64,000 bases of DNA, taken from assembly GCF_002204795.1 (NCBI RefSeq), contig NZ_NIXO01000001.1, forward strand, positions 62,001 to 126,000, read 5' to 3'. The position numbers were made by a program, and so were the translations under genes. The notes below the pieces were generated by a model. That model was not told where the DNA came from. It was given only the letters and a program-made list of their open reading frames with translations, and did not search any database. Positions 44,712 through 53,578 of this stretch are shown here, in pieces (the first letter of the stretch is position 1; each line of letters begins with the position of its first letter). The DNA comes from Pseudomonas sp. K2I15 (lineage in GTDB: Bacteria > Pseudomonadota > Gammaproteobacteria > Pseudomonadales > Pseudomonadaceae).

Positions 44712-46466
44712 TCAGACCCGCTGTGCCAGGGACACGCTGAAAATCCCCCACTCATCCACGCGCTGGGTGATCTTGCGGAAACCGGCAGCTTCCACCAGTT
44801 GGTCCATTTCCGCCTGGCTGCGCCGGCGCATCACCCAGGCCTGGCCCTGACGGTGGCTGGTGAGGGCGCGGGCGATCAGTTCCAGTTGCGGGTGCCACGG
44901 TTGGCCGGTGTAGACCAAGTAGCCACCGGGCTCCACGGCTTCGGCCAAACCGGCGAGCGACCCGCCGACCATCGCGTTATCCGCGAACAACTCATACAAG
45001 CCCGACACCACCGCCAACGTTGGCTTGGGTTCCAACGCCGCCAGATCCGCCCGGTCAAACGCATCACCTTTGACGAACTGGGCGATATCCCCCAGGCCTT
45101 TCTCACGAATCAGCGCGCCACCGTCACGCACGTTGATGTCGCTGTAGTCCCGCAACAGGATCGATTCCGGCAGCGGCGAAACGCCCTGCAAGGCTTCCAG
45201 AATGTACCGACCATGCCCGGCGGCAATGTCGACGATACGCACCTCGCGAGCCTCGTCCCGCAGCTTGCCCATTGCCAGTCGCAGCAATTCTTCGACATTC
45301 AATTTGCGCTGACGAATACCGCGCCAGCCAATGGAGTTCAGGTAGTTGGTGTCGATCATCCGCCCCAGCCCGCCTTTGCCGGTGGGCTTGTTGCGGTACA
45401 CATAGTCCAGGGTGCTGCCGGAGTCGAAGCCAGTGTCGAAACCAAGCTTCACGCCATCCGACAGCTTGCTGCCCAGGCCCATGCTGGCGCGGGTCATGCG
45501 CCAGTACAGGTCGCGCAGCGAGTTGCGCGGCAACGGCGCGGCCAGGGATTCGGATTCGGCGCAGGTCAGGCCGATCTTGTCGGCATCCAGCAAGTTGGCG
45601 CGGTCCAGCGGGTGCTCGAAGTTCTGCAGGATAAAGCGCCGGGCGCTGCTCAAGGCCACGGCGCGGTCACGTTCACCGAGGGTGTCGTGGAAGAAGCCGG
45701 GGAGGATGTGCAGTTCTTTCTTCAAGCTGCCGAGGCGGTCGAAAAACTGCTGCTGGGGTTTGCGGTGCACCACAAAGTCCGAGCCGGAGATTAACAGTTG
45801 GGTGGGCACCTGAATCGCCTGGGCATCGGCTACAACCCGGTCAGCGGCTTCGTACAGGCCCAGCAGCACGTTCACCGAGATGGCTTTGGTGATCAGCGGA
45901 TCGCTGTCGTAAGACGCCACGCGCTCCGGGTCATGGCTCAAGAACTTGGCCTTGACGTAACTGTTGACGAAAAAGTTGCCGCGAAACTTGCGCATCAACG
46001 CCAGGCCCGGCCGGGCGAAAGGCACGTAGAGCTTGACCTTGAACGCGGGGGAGGCGAGCACCAGCGAGCGAATCTTCGGCGCGTAGTCGTGCACCCAGGT
46101 CGCCGCAATCACCGCGCCGACGCTTTGGGCGATCACCGCGAGGTTTTCTTCCTCGATGTTGTAGCTGGCGCCGATATGGTCAACGAAGGTCTGCACGTCC
46201 CGCGCACTGGTGGCGAAGCTCGGGCTGTCACCGCGCTCGCCAGGGGATTGGCCATGGCCGCGGGCGTCCCAGGCGAAGAAGTCGAATTCCGGCAGGTTCA
46301 GCTCGTCCACCAGGTGGGCAATGCGCCCGGAATGCTCGTGGCCCCGATGGAACAGCAAAATCGCCTTGCGTGGCGCAAAGCCTGCGGGCGCAGTGGCGGG
46401 CCAATGACGGTAGAAAAGCTCCACCCCGTCATGGGTGCTGAAGGTGTGCTCTTGCTGTTCACGCAT
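44712..46466 (-). CDS. Alpha/beta hydrolase - SAM methyltransferase fusion (YnbC type)
   Basis: A 584-residue two-domain protein. Residues about 1-290 are a lysophospholipase-like hydrolase: FAWDARGHGQSPG, nucleophile elbow AQSVGAV and catalytic His in LPGFFHDTLGE. Residues about 380-584 are a class I methyltransferase with IVDIAAGHGRYILEAL and EPKPTLAVVSGLYELF. Likely acts on a lipid head group or lysolipid. Gap of 3 bases to the phosphatase and 10 to the upstream transferase. Same fusion as E. coli YnbC. Confidence 0.9.
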   Translation of the reverse strand: MREQQEHTFSTHDGVELFYRHWPATAPAGFAPRKAILLFHRGHEHSGRIAHLVDELNLPEFDFFAWDARGHGQSPGERGDSPSFATSARDVQTFVDHIGASYNIEEENLAVIAQSVGAVIAATWVHDYAPKIRSLVLASPAFKVKLYVPFARPGLALMRKFRGNFFVNSYVKAKFLSHDPERVASYDSDPLITKAISVNVLLGLYEAADRVVADAQAIQVPTQLLISGSDFVVHRKPQQQFFDRLGSLKKELHILPGFFHDTLGERDRAVALSSARRFILQNFEHPLDRANLLDADKIGLTCAESESLAAPLPRNSLRDLYWRMTRASMGLGSKLSDGVKLGFDTGFDSGSTLDYVYRNKPTGKGGLGRMIDTNYLNSIGWRGIRQRKLNVEELLRLAMGKLRDEAREVRIVDIAAGHGRYILEALQGVSPLPESILLRDYSDINVRDGGALIREKGLGDIAQFVKGDAFDRADLAALEPKPTLAVVSGLYELFADNAMVGGSLAGLAEAVEPGGYLVYTGQPWHPQLELIARALTSHRQGQAWVMRRRSQAEMDQLVEAAGFRKITQRVDEWGIFSVSLAQRV

Positions 46467-46476
46467 CGCAAAATCC

Positions 46477-47097
46477 TTATGCAGAAGGGGAGGTTTGTTC
46501 TTCTTTGAGGCCTTGGCGCACGCGGTTGACCATCGTGTAGGCCAGCAAGGCCGCGACCAGCCACATCACCGCATCGACCCAACCGGCACCGAGCCAGCCC
46601 AGCGCCACACCGGTGGCCAGCACGCCGAGCACAAACGCCCGATCGCTCTTGCCCATGGGCCCGTCATAGCGCCGCGAAGCCCCGACCATCGGCCCGAGTA
46701 CACCCGCGTATTCGCTGAACACCGCCAGCAGCGTCACCAGCAATACCGGCGCCAGGCTGACATCAGGGATCAGCGCAAACGGCAGGATCAGCGCGCTGTC
46801 GGCGATCACGTCACACAGTTCATTGAGGTAGGCGCCGAGCCGCGATTGTTGGCCGAATTCCCGTGCCAGCATGCCGTCGATGGCGTTGAGGGCCATGCGC
46901 AGGATCATCCACAGTGGGATCAGCGCAAATAGCCACACATGCTGGGCGAAGCCTGCGATCAGCAATCCCACCAACAGGGAAACCACCCCGGCCAGCACGG
47001 TGATCTGGTTGGCGGTGGTGCCGTTGTCGTAGAGGCGCTGCACCAAAGGCCGCAGCAGGTTTTGAAAACGCGGTTTAAGCTGATAGATCGAAATCAT
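46477..47097 (-). CDS. CDP-alcohol phosphatidyltransferase (YnbA type)
   Basis: A 206-residue membrane enzyme with the CDP-alcohol transferase motif at residues 74-96: D74 G75, A78 R79, G88, D96, plus D100. The third conserved Asp (consensus position 19) is Asn92 here, as LNELCD replaces the usual GxxxD. It would transfer phosphatidyl from CDP-diacylglycerol to an unknown alcohol. First gene of the six-gene operon. Confidence 0.9.
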   Translation of the reverse strand: MISIYQLKPRFQNLLRPLVQRLYDNGTTANQITVLAGVVSLLVGLLIAGFAQHVWLFALIPLWMILRMALNAIDGMLAREFGQQSRLGAYLNELCDVIADSALILPFALIPDVSLAPVLLVTLLAVFSEYAGVLGPMVGASRRYDGPMGKSDRAFVLGVLATGVALGWLGAGWVDAVMWLVAALLAYTMVNRVRQGLKEEQTSPSA

Positions 47098-47281
47098 GGG
47101 GAGTGACGCTTCCTTGTCCGTAAGCCCGCGAAAAACTGTGGGGAGTGTGCCGATTTATCACGGCTGAAACCAGTGATGGCTCCTGTTTCTGGGGGTTTCG
47201 TCACTATCTCCGTGAAACCAAACAAAAATTTCACGCTTTGGGTTATAGAGTAACTAATTGTTTCTGGGTGGGCGTTTGGGG

Positions 47282-49213
47282 ATGCGAGTGGATCTGGACG
47301 CTGATGACGTGGCTATCGAAGGGCTGCCGCGTTTTCAGCAAGGGTTGTTTCATGCCCGCCGGTTAAGGCAGGCCGGCATTGGCCTGACGGTGCTGGCGGT
47401 TGGCGGCTGGATGCTGGCGCTGTTTGTGGCGCTGTTCGCCCCGCTGTCGATCTGGCCGGTGGTGCTGATCAACTGTGCCTCGGCGTTGCTGGTGCTGGTG
47501 GCCGGCTTGCAATCGGCGTGGTGGGTCGCGGATTGGCGGGCCATGGCGCTGGAGGAGCCGGCTGCACTGCTGATCGAACAGCCGCTGCCACAAGAAGAAC
47601 CTGGCTGGCTCAACCGCCTGTTTGGCCGCGTCGGTAGTGGCTTGCTGGTGCAGATTGGCGCGCCGGTCTTCTGGCTGTGCGGCTGGTCGTTGCTGGCACT
47701 GTTCAGCTTCCTGGAGTTTTGGAGCCTGACGTTGCCCGCCGCAGCGTTGGGCCAGGCCGCAAGCGTGGGTGCTGCGATTGCCCTGGCGCTGGCATTCGGC
47801 TTGCTGGTGTTTGAACGGCGCATGGCCCAGGAAAGCACCGCCCAATGGCCGGAAGCCACGCAGCTCGCGCAACTGAGCCGGGTGGCGATTATCTGCCTGG
47901 TGATCAGCGCGATTTGCCTGCTGTTTGCCGGTGAAGAATCCGTGTGGCCATTGCGCCTGGCCGTGTTGATCGGCCTGTTGCCGGCACTGGTGGCGCTGGA
48001 GTTTCTGTTACGAGGCCTGCTGTCGCTGTTCAGCCCTCGCCAGCAGCGCCTTGAACCGCGCCTGATGGCGCAAAGTTTTATCGCCGGAATGCTGCGCTGG
48101 CCGCCACAACCGCTGCTCGCCTTGCAGCACGAACTGCACAACCGTTTCGGCATCGACCTGCGGCAAATCTGGGCCTTTACCTACATGCGCCGGGCATTCC
48201 TGCCGGTGCTGGTGGTGGTGTTGGCCGTAGGCTGGTTGCTGACTGGCGTGCATGAAGTCGCCCTGCAAAGCCGTGGGATTTATGAACGCTTTGGCAAGCC
48301 GGTGGAGGTCTTCGGGCCTGGCCTGCATGCCGGTTTGCCGTGGCCGCTGGGCCGGGTGCTGAACGTGGAAAACGGTGTGGTCCATGAGCTGGCCGCCAGT
48401 GTTGGCGAAACGGCAAACACCGACGTCGCGCCCGCCGAAGGCCCGGCGCCGTTGATTGCCAACCGCTTGTGGGACGCCAGCCATGTGAATGACAAAGCCC
48501 AGGTGATCGCCAGCAGCAGTGGCGACAAGCAGAGCTTCCAGATCGTCAATATGGATGTGCGCTTTGTGTACCGTATCGGCTTGACCGATCAGGCTGCACT
48601 GGCCGCCACCTACAACAGTGCCGATGTGCCCACGCTGATCCGCAGCACCGCCAGCCGCATTCTGGTCCACGAATTTGCCTCGCGCACCCTCGACGAATTG
48701 CTCGGTGAACAACGCAACAGCCTCGCCGATGAAATTGGCCAGGCCGTGCAAGCGGACCTGAAGAAACTCGACAGCGGTGTGGAAATCCTCGCTACCGTGG
48801 TGGAAGCCATTCACCCGCCATCCGGTGCGGCGAATGCCTACCACGCGGTGCAAGCCGCTCAAATTGGCGCCCAGGCGCTGATCTCCCGGGAGCGCGGCGC
48901 CGCCAGCGAGCAGACCAACCAGGCGTTGCTGCAAGCCAGCACTGCCCGCGACCAGGCCCAGGCCACGGCCCATGAGGTCAGTGCCGGCGCCCAGGCGGCA
49001 GACCTGCGCTTCAGTGCCGAACAAAAGGCCTATCAGCAGGCCGGCCAGGCCTTCGTGCTGGAGCAGTACCTGAGCCAACTGAGCCTGGGCCTGGCCCACG
49101 CCAAATTACTCATTCTTGATCATCGCTTGGGCGCCAGTGGCGCACCGACCATCGATCTGCGTTCCTTTACCTTACCGGCCGACCCTGCGGTGCCGCGTAA
49201 AGCCGTTCAATAA
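47282..49213 (+). CDS. SPFH/HflK-like membrane protein with extended N-terminus
   Basis: A 643-residue protein from ATG 47282 (MRVDLDADDVAIEG). The N-terminal about 270 residues have at least six hydrophobic segments; residues about 310-330 are another TM, followed by an SPFH domain (VALQSRGIYERFGKPVEVFGPGLHAGLPWPLG) and a coiled coil rich in Ala/Gln. Classical HflK is about 400 residues, so the multi-TM N-terminus is unusual. Such proteins form cage-like membrane scaffolds. First of four coupled genes ending in a metal ATPase. An upstream in-frame TTG is less likely. Confidence 0.85.
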   Translation: MRVDLDADDVAIEGLPRFQQGLFHARRLRQAGIGLTVLAVGGWMLALFVALFAPLSIWPVVLINCASALLVLVAGLQSAWWVADWRAMALEEPAALLIEQPLPQEEPGWLNRLFGRVGSGLLVQIGAPVFWLCGWSLLALFSFLEFWSLTLPAAALGQAASVGAAIALALAFGLLVFERRMAQESTAQWPEATQLAQLSRVAIICLVISAICLLFAGEESVWPLRLAVLIGLLPALVALEFLLRGLLSLFSPRQQRLEPRLMAQSFIAGMLRWPPQPLLALQHELHNRFGIDLRQIWAFTYMRRAFLPVLVVVLAVGWLLTGVHEVALQSRGIYERFGKPVEVFGPGLHAGLPWPLGRVLNVENGVVHELAASVGETANTDVAPAEGPAPLIANRLWDASHVNDKAQVIASSSGDKQSFQIVNMDVRFVYRIGLTDQAALAATYNSADVPTLIRSTASRILVHEFASRTLDELLGEQRNSLADEIGQAVQADLKKLDSGVEILATVVEAIHPPSGAANAYHAVQAAQIGAQALISRERGAASEQTNQALLQASTARDQAQATAHEVSAGAQAADLRFSAEQKAYQQAGQAFVLEQYLSQLSLGLAHAKLLILDHRLGASGAPTIDLRSFTLPADPAVPRKAVQ

Positions 49214-49225
49214 GGAGTTCATCTG

Positions 49226-50221
49226 TTGAGCGCTCATTCTCACGATCACGCAGGCCATGGTCACCACCACGGCCACCATCATCACCACCACGGTGATGAA
49301 CAAGAAGCCGGCCCGTTCCCTTGGCGGCGTATGGGCTGGGCGGTGTTGCTGGTGCTGTTTGCCGTCGCCGCTGCCAGCCTGGTGCAGGTGCGTTCCGGTG
49401 AAGCCACGGTGATTACCCGCTTCGGCAACCCGTCGCGGGTACTGCTGGAACCGGGCCTGGGCTGGCGCTGGCCGGCGCCGTTCGAAGCGGCGATTCCGGT
49501 GGACCTGCGCCTGCGCACCACCTCCAGCGGTTTGCAGGATGTGGGCACCCGCGATGGCCTGCGGATAATCGTGCAGGCCTACGTGGCCTGGCAGGTGCAG
49601 GGCGATGCCGACAACGTGCAACGCTTTATGCGCGCGGTGCAGAACCAGCCGGATGAAGCGGCGCGGCAGATTCGCACCTTTGTCGGCTCGGCGCTGGAAA
49701 CCACCGCCGCCAGTTTCGACCTGGCCAACCTGGTGAACACTGACGCCAGCCAAGTGCGCATTGCCGATTTTGAAGCGCAGCTGCGCCAGCAGATTGATCA
49801 ACAATTGCTCACCACCTATGGCGTGCGTGTGGTGCAGGTCGGCGTCGAACGGCTGACCTTGCCCTCGGTGACCCTGGCCGCCACCGTTGACCGCATGCGC
49901 GCCGAGCGCGAGACCATCGCCACCGAACGCACTGCCGTGGGCAAGCGTGAAGCGGCGCAGATTCGTTCTGCCGCCGAGCGTGATGCGCGAATCGTCCAGG
50001 CCGATGCCACGGTGAGAGCCGCCGATATCGAAGCGCAATCGCGGGTGGAAGCTGCGCAGATTTATGGCCGTGCCTATGCCGGCAATCCGCAGCTGTACAA
50101 CCTGCTGCGCTCCCTCGACACCCTCGGCACGGTGGTCACGCAGGGCACTAAAATCATCCTGCGCACCGACGCGGCGCCGTTCCGTGCATTGGTGGATGGG
50201 CCGAAGGATATCCAGCCATGA
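49226..50221 (+). CDS. HflC-like SPFH protein with histidine-rich N-terminus
   Basis: A 331-residue protein starting at TTG 49226, 8 bases after AAGGAG; no other start gives the N-terminus. Residues 4-22 contain 13 histidines, a probable metal-binding tail. A TM follows (about 36-55), then an SPFH domain (ATVITRFGNPSRVLLEPGLGWRWPAP) and helical coiled coil (MRAERETIATERTAVGKREA). Together with the metal ATPase two genes on, the His tail suggests a metal-delivery role. Overlaps the next gene by 4 bases. Confidence 0.88.
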   Translation: MSAHSHDHAGHGHHHGHHHHHHGDEQEAGPFPWRRMGWAVLLVLFAVAAASLVQVRSGEATVITRFGNPSRVLLEPGLGWRWPAPFEAAIPVDLRLRTTSSGLQDVGTRDGLRIIVQAYVAWQVQGDADNVQRFMRAVQNQPDEAARQIRTFVGSALETTAASFDLANLVNTDASQVRIADFEAQLRQQIDQQLLTTYGVRVVQVGVERLTLPSVTLAATVDRMRAERETIATERTAVGKREAAQIRSAAERDARIVQADATVRAADIEAQSRVEAAQIYGRAYAGNPQLYNLLRSLDTLGTVVTQGTKIILRTDAAPFRALVDGPKDIQP

Positions 50222-51252
50222 GTGAGCGGGAAAGCCTCGACAGCCCGTGGATCCAGGCTGGACGGCTGACGTTTCTGGCGTTGTATGCGGTGACGGTATT
50301 GGCCGCGCTGGCGTGGGCGTTTTCCAATGTGCGCCAGATCGACCCGCAGAACCGCGCCGTGGTGCTGCACTTCGGCGCGTTGGACCGGATTCAGAATGCC
50401 GGGCTGCTGCTGGCCTGGCCGCGTCCGTTCGAGCAGGTGGTGTTGTTGCCGGCAGCGGACCGGGTGATTGAGCGGCGGGTGGAAAACCTGCTGCGTTCCG
50501 ATGCGGCCACCCAAGCCGATCGCGTGGCCAGTTTTGCCACGCCGCTGAGCGATGCGCTGGCCGGCTCTGGCTACCTGCTGACCGGCGATGCCGGCGTGGT
50601 GCAGCTGGATGTGCGGGTGTTCTACAAAGTCACCGAGCCCTACGCCTTTGTGTTGCAGGGCGATCATGTTCTACCGGCCCTGGATCGGCTGGTCACCCGC
50701 AGCGCCGTGGTGCTGACCGCCGCGCGGGATTTGGACACCATTCTGGTGGCGCGCCCCGAGCTGATCGGCGCCGATAACCAGGCCGCCGAACGCCGAGAGC
50801 GCCTGCGCGGTGACCTGGTGCGAGGCATCAACCAACGCCTGGCCGACCTGGCTTCCACCGGGCTTGGCCTGGGCATTGAAGTCACTCGTGTCGACGTGCA
50901 ATCAAGCCTGCCGGGCCCTGCGGTCAACGCCTTCAACGCGGTGCTGACCGCCAGCCAGCAAGCCGACAAGGCCGTGGCCAACGCCCGCACCGACGCCGAA
51001 AAACTTACCCAAACTGCCAATCAGGACGCCGACCGCGCCGTGCAGGTGGCCCACGCCCAGGCCAGCGAGCGCCTGGCCAACGCCCAGGCACAAACCGCTA
51101 CCGTCGCCAGCCTGGCCCAGGTTAAAGACCCCGGCCTGTTGCTGCGCCTGTACCGCGAACGCCTGCCGAAGATTCTCGGTCAGGCCGGTTCTGTCACCAC
51201 GGTCGACCCTAAAGACGATTCCCGCCTGATCATTCAGGGAGCCGAACAATGA
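50218..51252 (+). CDS. Third SPFH/HflK-like protein
   Basis: A 344-residue protein with TM at about 18-36 and SPFH domain (QIDPQNRAVVLHFGALDRI; GPAVNAFNAVLTASQQADK), ending in a coiled coil of Ala/Gln-rich repeats. It overlaps both neighbours by 4 bases (ATGA), giving tight translational coupling with the His-rich SPFH protein and the ATPase. It probably forms a hetero-oligomer with the preceding HflC-like protein. Function in proteolysis control (as HflKC with FtsH) is possible but unproven. Confidence 0.88.
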   Translation: MSERESLDSPWIQAGRLTFLALYAVTVLAALAWAFSNVRQIDPQNRAVVLHFGALDRIQNAGLLLAWPRPFEQVVLLPAADRVIERRVENLLRSDAATQADRVASFATPLSDALAGSGYLLTGDAGVVQLDVRVFYKVTEPYAFVLQGDHVLPALDRLVTRSAVVLTAARDLDTILVARPELIGADNQAAERRERLRGDLVRGINQRLADLASTGLGLGIEVTRVDVQSSLPGPAVNAFNAVLTASQQADKAVANARTDAEKLTQTANQDADRAVQVAHAQASERLANAQAQTATVASLAQVKDPGLLLRLYRERLPKILGQAGSVTTVDPKDDSRLIIQGAEQ

Positions 51253-53144
51253 CCGCCCACGCAGCCCCGATGCTCTCATCGGCCGAACAACGCAGCGCCG
51301 CCCGGCAACTGACCCTGGCGATGCTCGCCTTGGGCCTGCTCAGCCTCGGCTTGGTATGGCGTTGGTTGGCGCCGGACCAAACTGGCGTCAGCCAACTGCT
51401 GCTGGGTGTCGCCTCGTTGCTGGTGGCGGTGCCCGTTATGCGCTCGGCCTGGTACAGCCTGCGTTATCCAAGCCTGCATGGCATCACCGACCAATTGATC
51501 GCGCTGGCGATGCTGGGCGCCTGGGCCACCGGCGACCTGCTGACCGCCGCGCTGCTGCCGATCATCATGATCTTCGGCCATGTGCTGGAAGAGCGCAGCG
51601 TTATCGGTTCCCAGGAGGCGATTCACGCGCTGGGCAAACTGACCCGCAGCCATGCGCGCCTGGTGCAGGCTGACGGGACCATTCTGGAAGTCGACAACGG
51701 TATCCTGAAGACCGGCGATATCGTCGAAGTGCGCGCCGGTGACCGGGTGCCCGCCGACGGCGTGGTGCTGTCGGGCCAGGCGAGCCTGGATACCGCGCCG
51801 ATCACCGGAGAATCGGTGCCGCTGGAGGCGAGTGTTGGCGTGCAGGTGTTTGGTGGCGCGATCAACCTCGACGGCCTGCTGCGCCTTGAAGTGACCCGCA
51901 CCGGCAATGAGTCGACCCTGGGCAAAGTCATCGCCCTGATGCAGAGCGCTGAACGTTCCAAGCCGCCGATCACCCGGTTGCTGGAACGTTACGCCGGCAG
52001 TTACATGGTGCTGGTGTTGTTGCTGGCGGCGGTGACCTGGTTCGTGACCAATGACGCCCAGGCGATGCTTGCGGTGCTGGTGGCGGCGTGCCCGTGTGCG
52101 TTGGTGTTGTCGGCACCCGCCACGGCGATTGCAGGCATTGCAGTCGCGGCGCGTCACGGCATTCTGATTCGCAGCTCGGCGTTTCTCGAAGAGTTGGCAG
52201 ACCTGACGTCACTGGTGGTCGATAAGACCGGCACCCTGACGTTTGGCACCCTGCGTTTGCAGTCCATCGAAACTACGGAGCCGGATCGGCAAGTGCTGCT
52301 CAATCTTGCGGCCAGCCTCGGCTCGGCCAGCAGCCACCCGGTGAGCCGGGCGTTGGCGGGGTTGGCCACGCAAGAGCAAATGCTGGTGCTGTCGGATATT
52401 CGCGAGCGTCAGGGCCTTGGTGTGGTGGCGCAGACGGGTCAGGGCGAAGCCGCTCTTGGTCGGCCGGAATTGTTTGAGCAATTGGGTATCGCGACCACGG
52501 TGGTCCCTAATCACGACGGCCCGATTGCCGGGCTGGCGCTGAACGGGCAGTTCCTCGCGTGGATGTTGCTGGCGGACAGCGTTAAACCTGAAGCCCGCCA
52601 GGCGATGAAGGAGCTGCGTGAACTCGGCCTTGGTCGCCAACTGCTACTGACGGGCGACCGCCAAAGCGTGGCCGACAGCCTGGCGCTGGAAGTGGGCATC
52701 AGTGATGTCGAAGCCCAGGCCTTGCCGGAAGACAAACTCAACCGCGTGCTGGGGGAAATCGGCAGCGGCTTCCGGCCGATGGTGGTGGGCGACGGGATCA
52801 ACGATTCCCTGGCGCTCAAGGCCGGTGTGGTCGGTGTGGCGATGGGCGCGGGCGGGGCGGATATCGCCCTGGCGTCGGCGGACGTGGTGCTGATCGGCAG
52901 CGACCTGCGGCGCCTGGGCACTTGCGTACGCCTGAGCCGCCAGTGCCGGCACACGTTGCAGGTCAACGTGATCATCGGTTTGGGCTGGACGCTGGCCATC
53001 GTGGTGTTCGCTGCATTTGGCTGGCTGGGCGCAGCGGGGGCGATGATTGCGGCGGTGTTGCACAACCTCAGTACGCTGTTGGTGCTGGGTAATGCGGGGC
53101 GTCTGTTGCGGTTTCAGGAGCCGTTGTTGAAACTGGACGAATAA
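51249..53144 (+). CDS. P1B-type heavy-metal translocating ATPase
   Basis: A 631-residue pump: TGES at 186-189, CPC at 281-283 in the membrane, phosphorylation site D325 (DKTGT), HP at 363-364 and GDGIND at 514-519. There is no N-terminal HMA or Cys/His-rich metal-binding domain; the His-rich tail of the coupled SPFH protein may replace it. The last TM segment reads HNLST (605-609) rather than the HEGST or DxG patterns of well-studied Co or Zn/Cd pumps, so metal specificity is open. Coupled by ATGA to the SPFH gene upstream. Confidence 0.93.
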   Translation: MTAHAAPMLSSAEQRSAARQLTLAMLALGLLSLGLVWRWLAPDQTGVSQLLLGVASLLVAVPVMRSAWYSLRYPSLHGITDQLIALAMLGAWATGDLLTAALLPIIMIFGHVLEERSVIGSQEAIHALGKLTRSHARLVQADGTILEVDNGILKTGDIVEVRAGDRVPADGVVLSGQASLDTAPITGESVPLEASVGVQVFGGAINLDGLLRLEVTRTGNESTLGKVIALMQSAERSKPPITRLLERYAGSYMVLVLLLAAVTWFVTNDAQAMLAVLVAACPCALVLSAPATAIAGIAVAARHGILIRSSAFLEELADLTSLVVDKTGTLTFGTLRLQSIETTEPDRQVLLNLAASLGSASSHPVSRALAGLATQEQMLVLSDIRERQGLGVVAQTGQGEAALGRPELFEQLGIATTVVPNHDGPIAGLALNGQFLAWMLLADSVKPEARQAMKELRELGLGRQLLLTGDRQSVADSLALEVGISDVEAQALPEDKLNRVLGEIGSGFRPMVVGDGINDSLALKAGVVGVAMGAGGADIALASADVVLIGSDLRRLGTCVRLSRQCRHTLQVNVIIGLGWTLAIVVFAAFGWLGAAGAMIAAVLHNLSTLLVLGNAGRLLRFQEPLLKLDE

Positions 53145-53210
53145 ATTTCAAATTTTTTTCAGCCTCGCTGTAACGCCATTGGGGGACCTCACTCTAGTGC
53201 TATGTCGAGA

Positions 53211-53227
53211 CTGAACAATCCGTTCAG
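53211..53227. promoter_or_regulatory. Inverted repeat before the bufferin-type precursor gene
   Basis: CTGAAC AATCC GTTCAG, 33 bases before the start codon, a possible operator. Upstream at 53169 a TGTAACG element could be an ECF-type -35, but no fitting -10 was found. Confidence 0.35.
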
Positions 53228-53260
53228 ACCGACTCCACTACCGATCACGAGGAATACAAA

Positions 53261-53512
53261 ATGAACTTCAAAAACGCAGTTTCTGGTGCCGCCCTTGCTA
53301 TCGCTGCTGCTGGCATGTTTGCCGGTGTCGCTACCCAGGTACAAGCAGCTGACGCCTCGGTTCATTGCTATGGCGTCAACGCCTGCAAAGGCCAGAACGA
53401 CTGCAAGACCAAAGAAAACGCGTGCAAAGGCCAGGGTGTTTGCAAGGGCCACGGCTTTCTGTCGATGAGCAAGGCGATGTGCGACCAGAAAGGCGGCACC
53501 GTCGGCGAGTAA
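53261..53512 (+). CDS. Bufferin-type RiPP precursor (DUF2282/BufA family)
   Basis: An 83-residue precursor with signal peptide 1-29 (cleavage near VQA-A) and a short core carrying six Cys at 36, 42, 48, 55, 61 and 74, with repeated CKG elements. Families with this shape are substrates of MNIO (DUF692) enzymes that convert Cys to metal-binding heterocycles; the product is a periplasmic metal chelator. The MNIO gene and its DUF2063 partner follow directly. AGGAA ribosome site. Which Cys are modified cannot be told. Confidence 0.88.
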   Translation: MNFKNAVSGAALAIAAAGMFAGVATQVQAADASVHCYGVNACKGQNDCKTKENACKGQGVCKGHGFLSMSKAMCDQKGGTVGE

Positions 53513-53529
53513 CCGACAACCGAGTGCAA

Positions 53530-53555
53530 CCGCAGCGGGCCCCCCGCCGCTGCGG
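53530..53555 (+). other. Intercistronic hairpin between precursor and MNIO genes
   Basis: Perfect 9-base stem CCGCAGCGG / CCGCTGCGG with an 8-base loop, no T-run. It could lower readthrough or stabilise the short upstream mRNA so that precursor exceeds enzyme. Confidence 0.6.
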
Positions 53556-53578
53556 ACACTTTCCCCAGGAGTGTTTTT

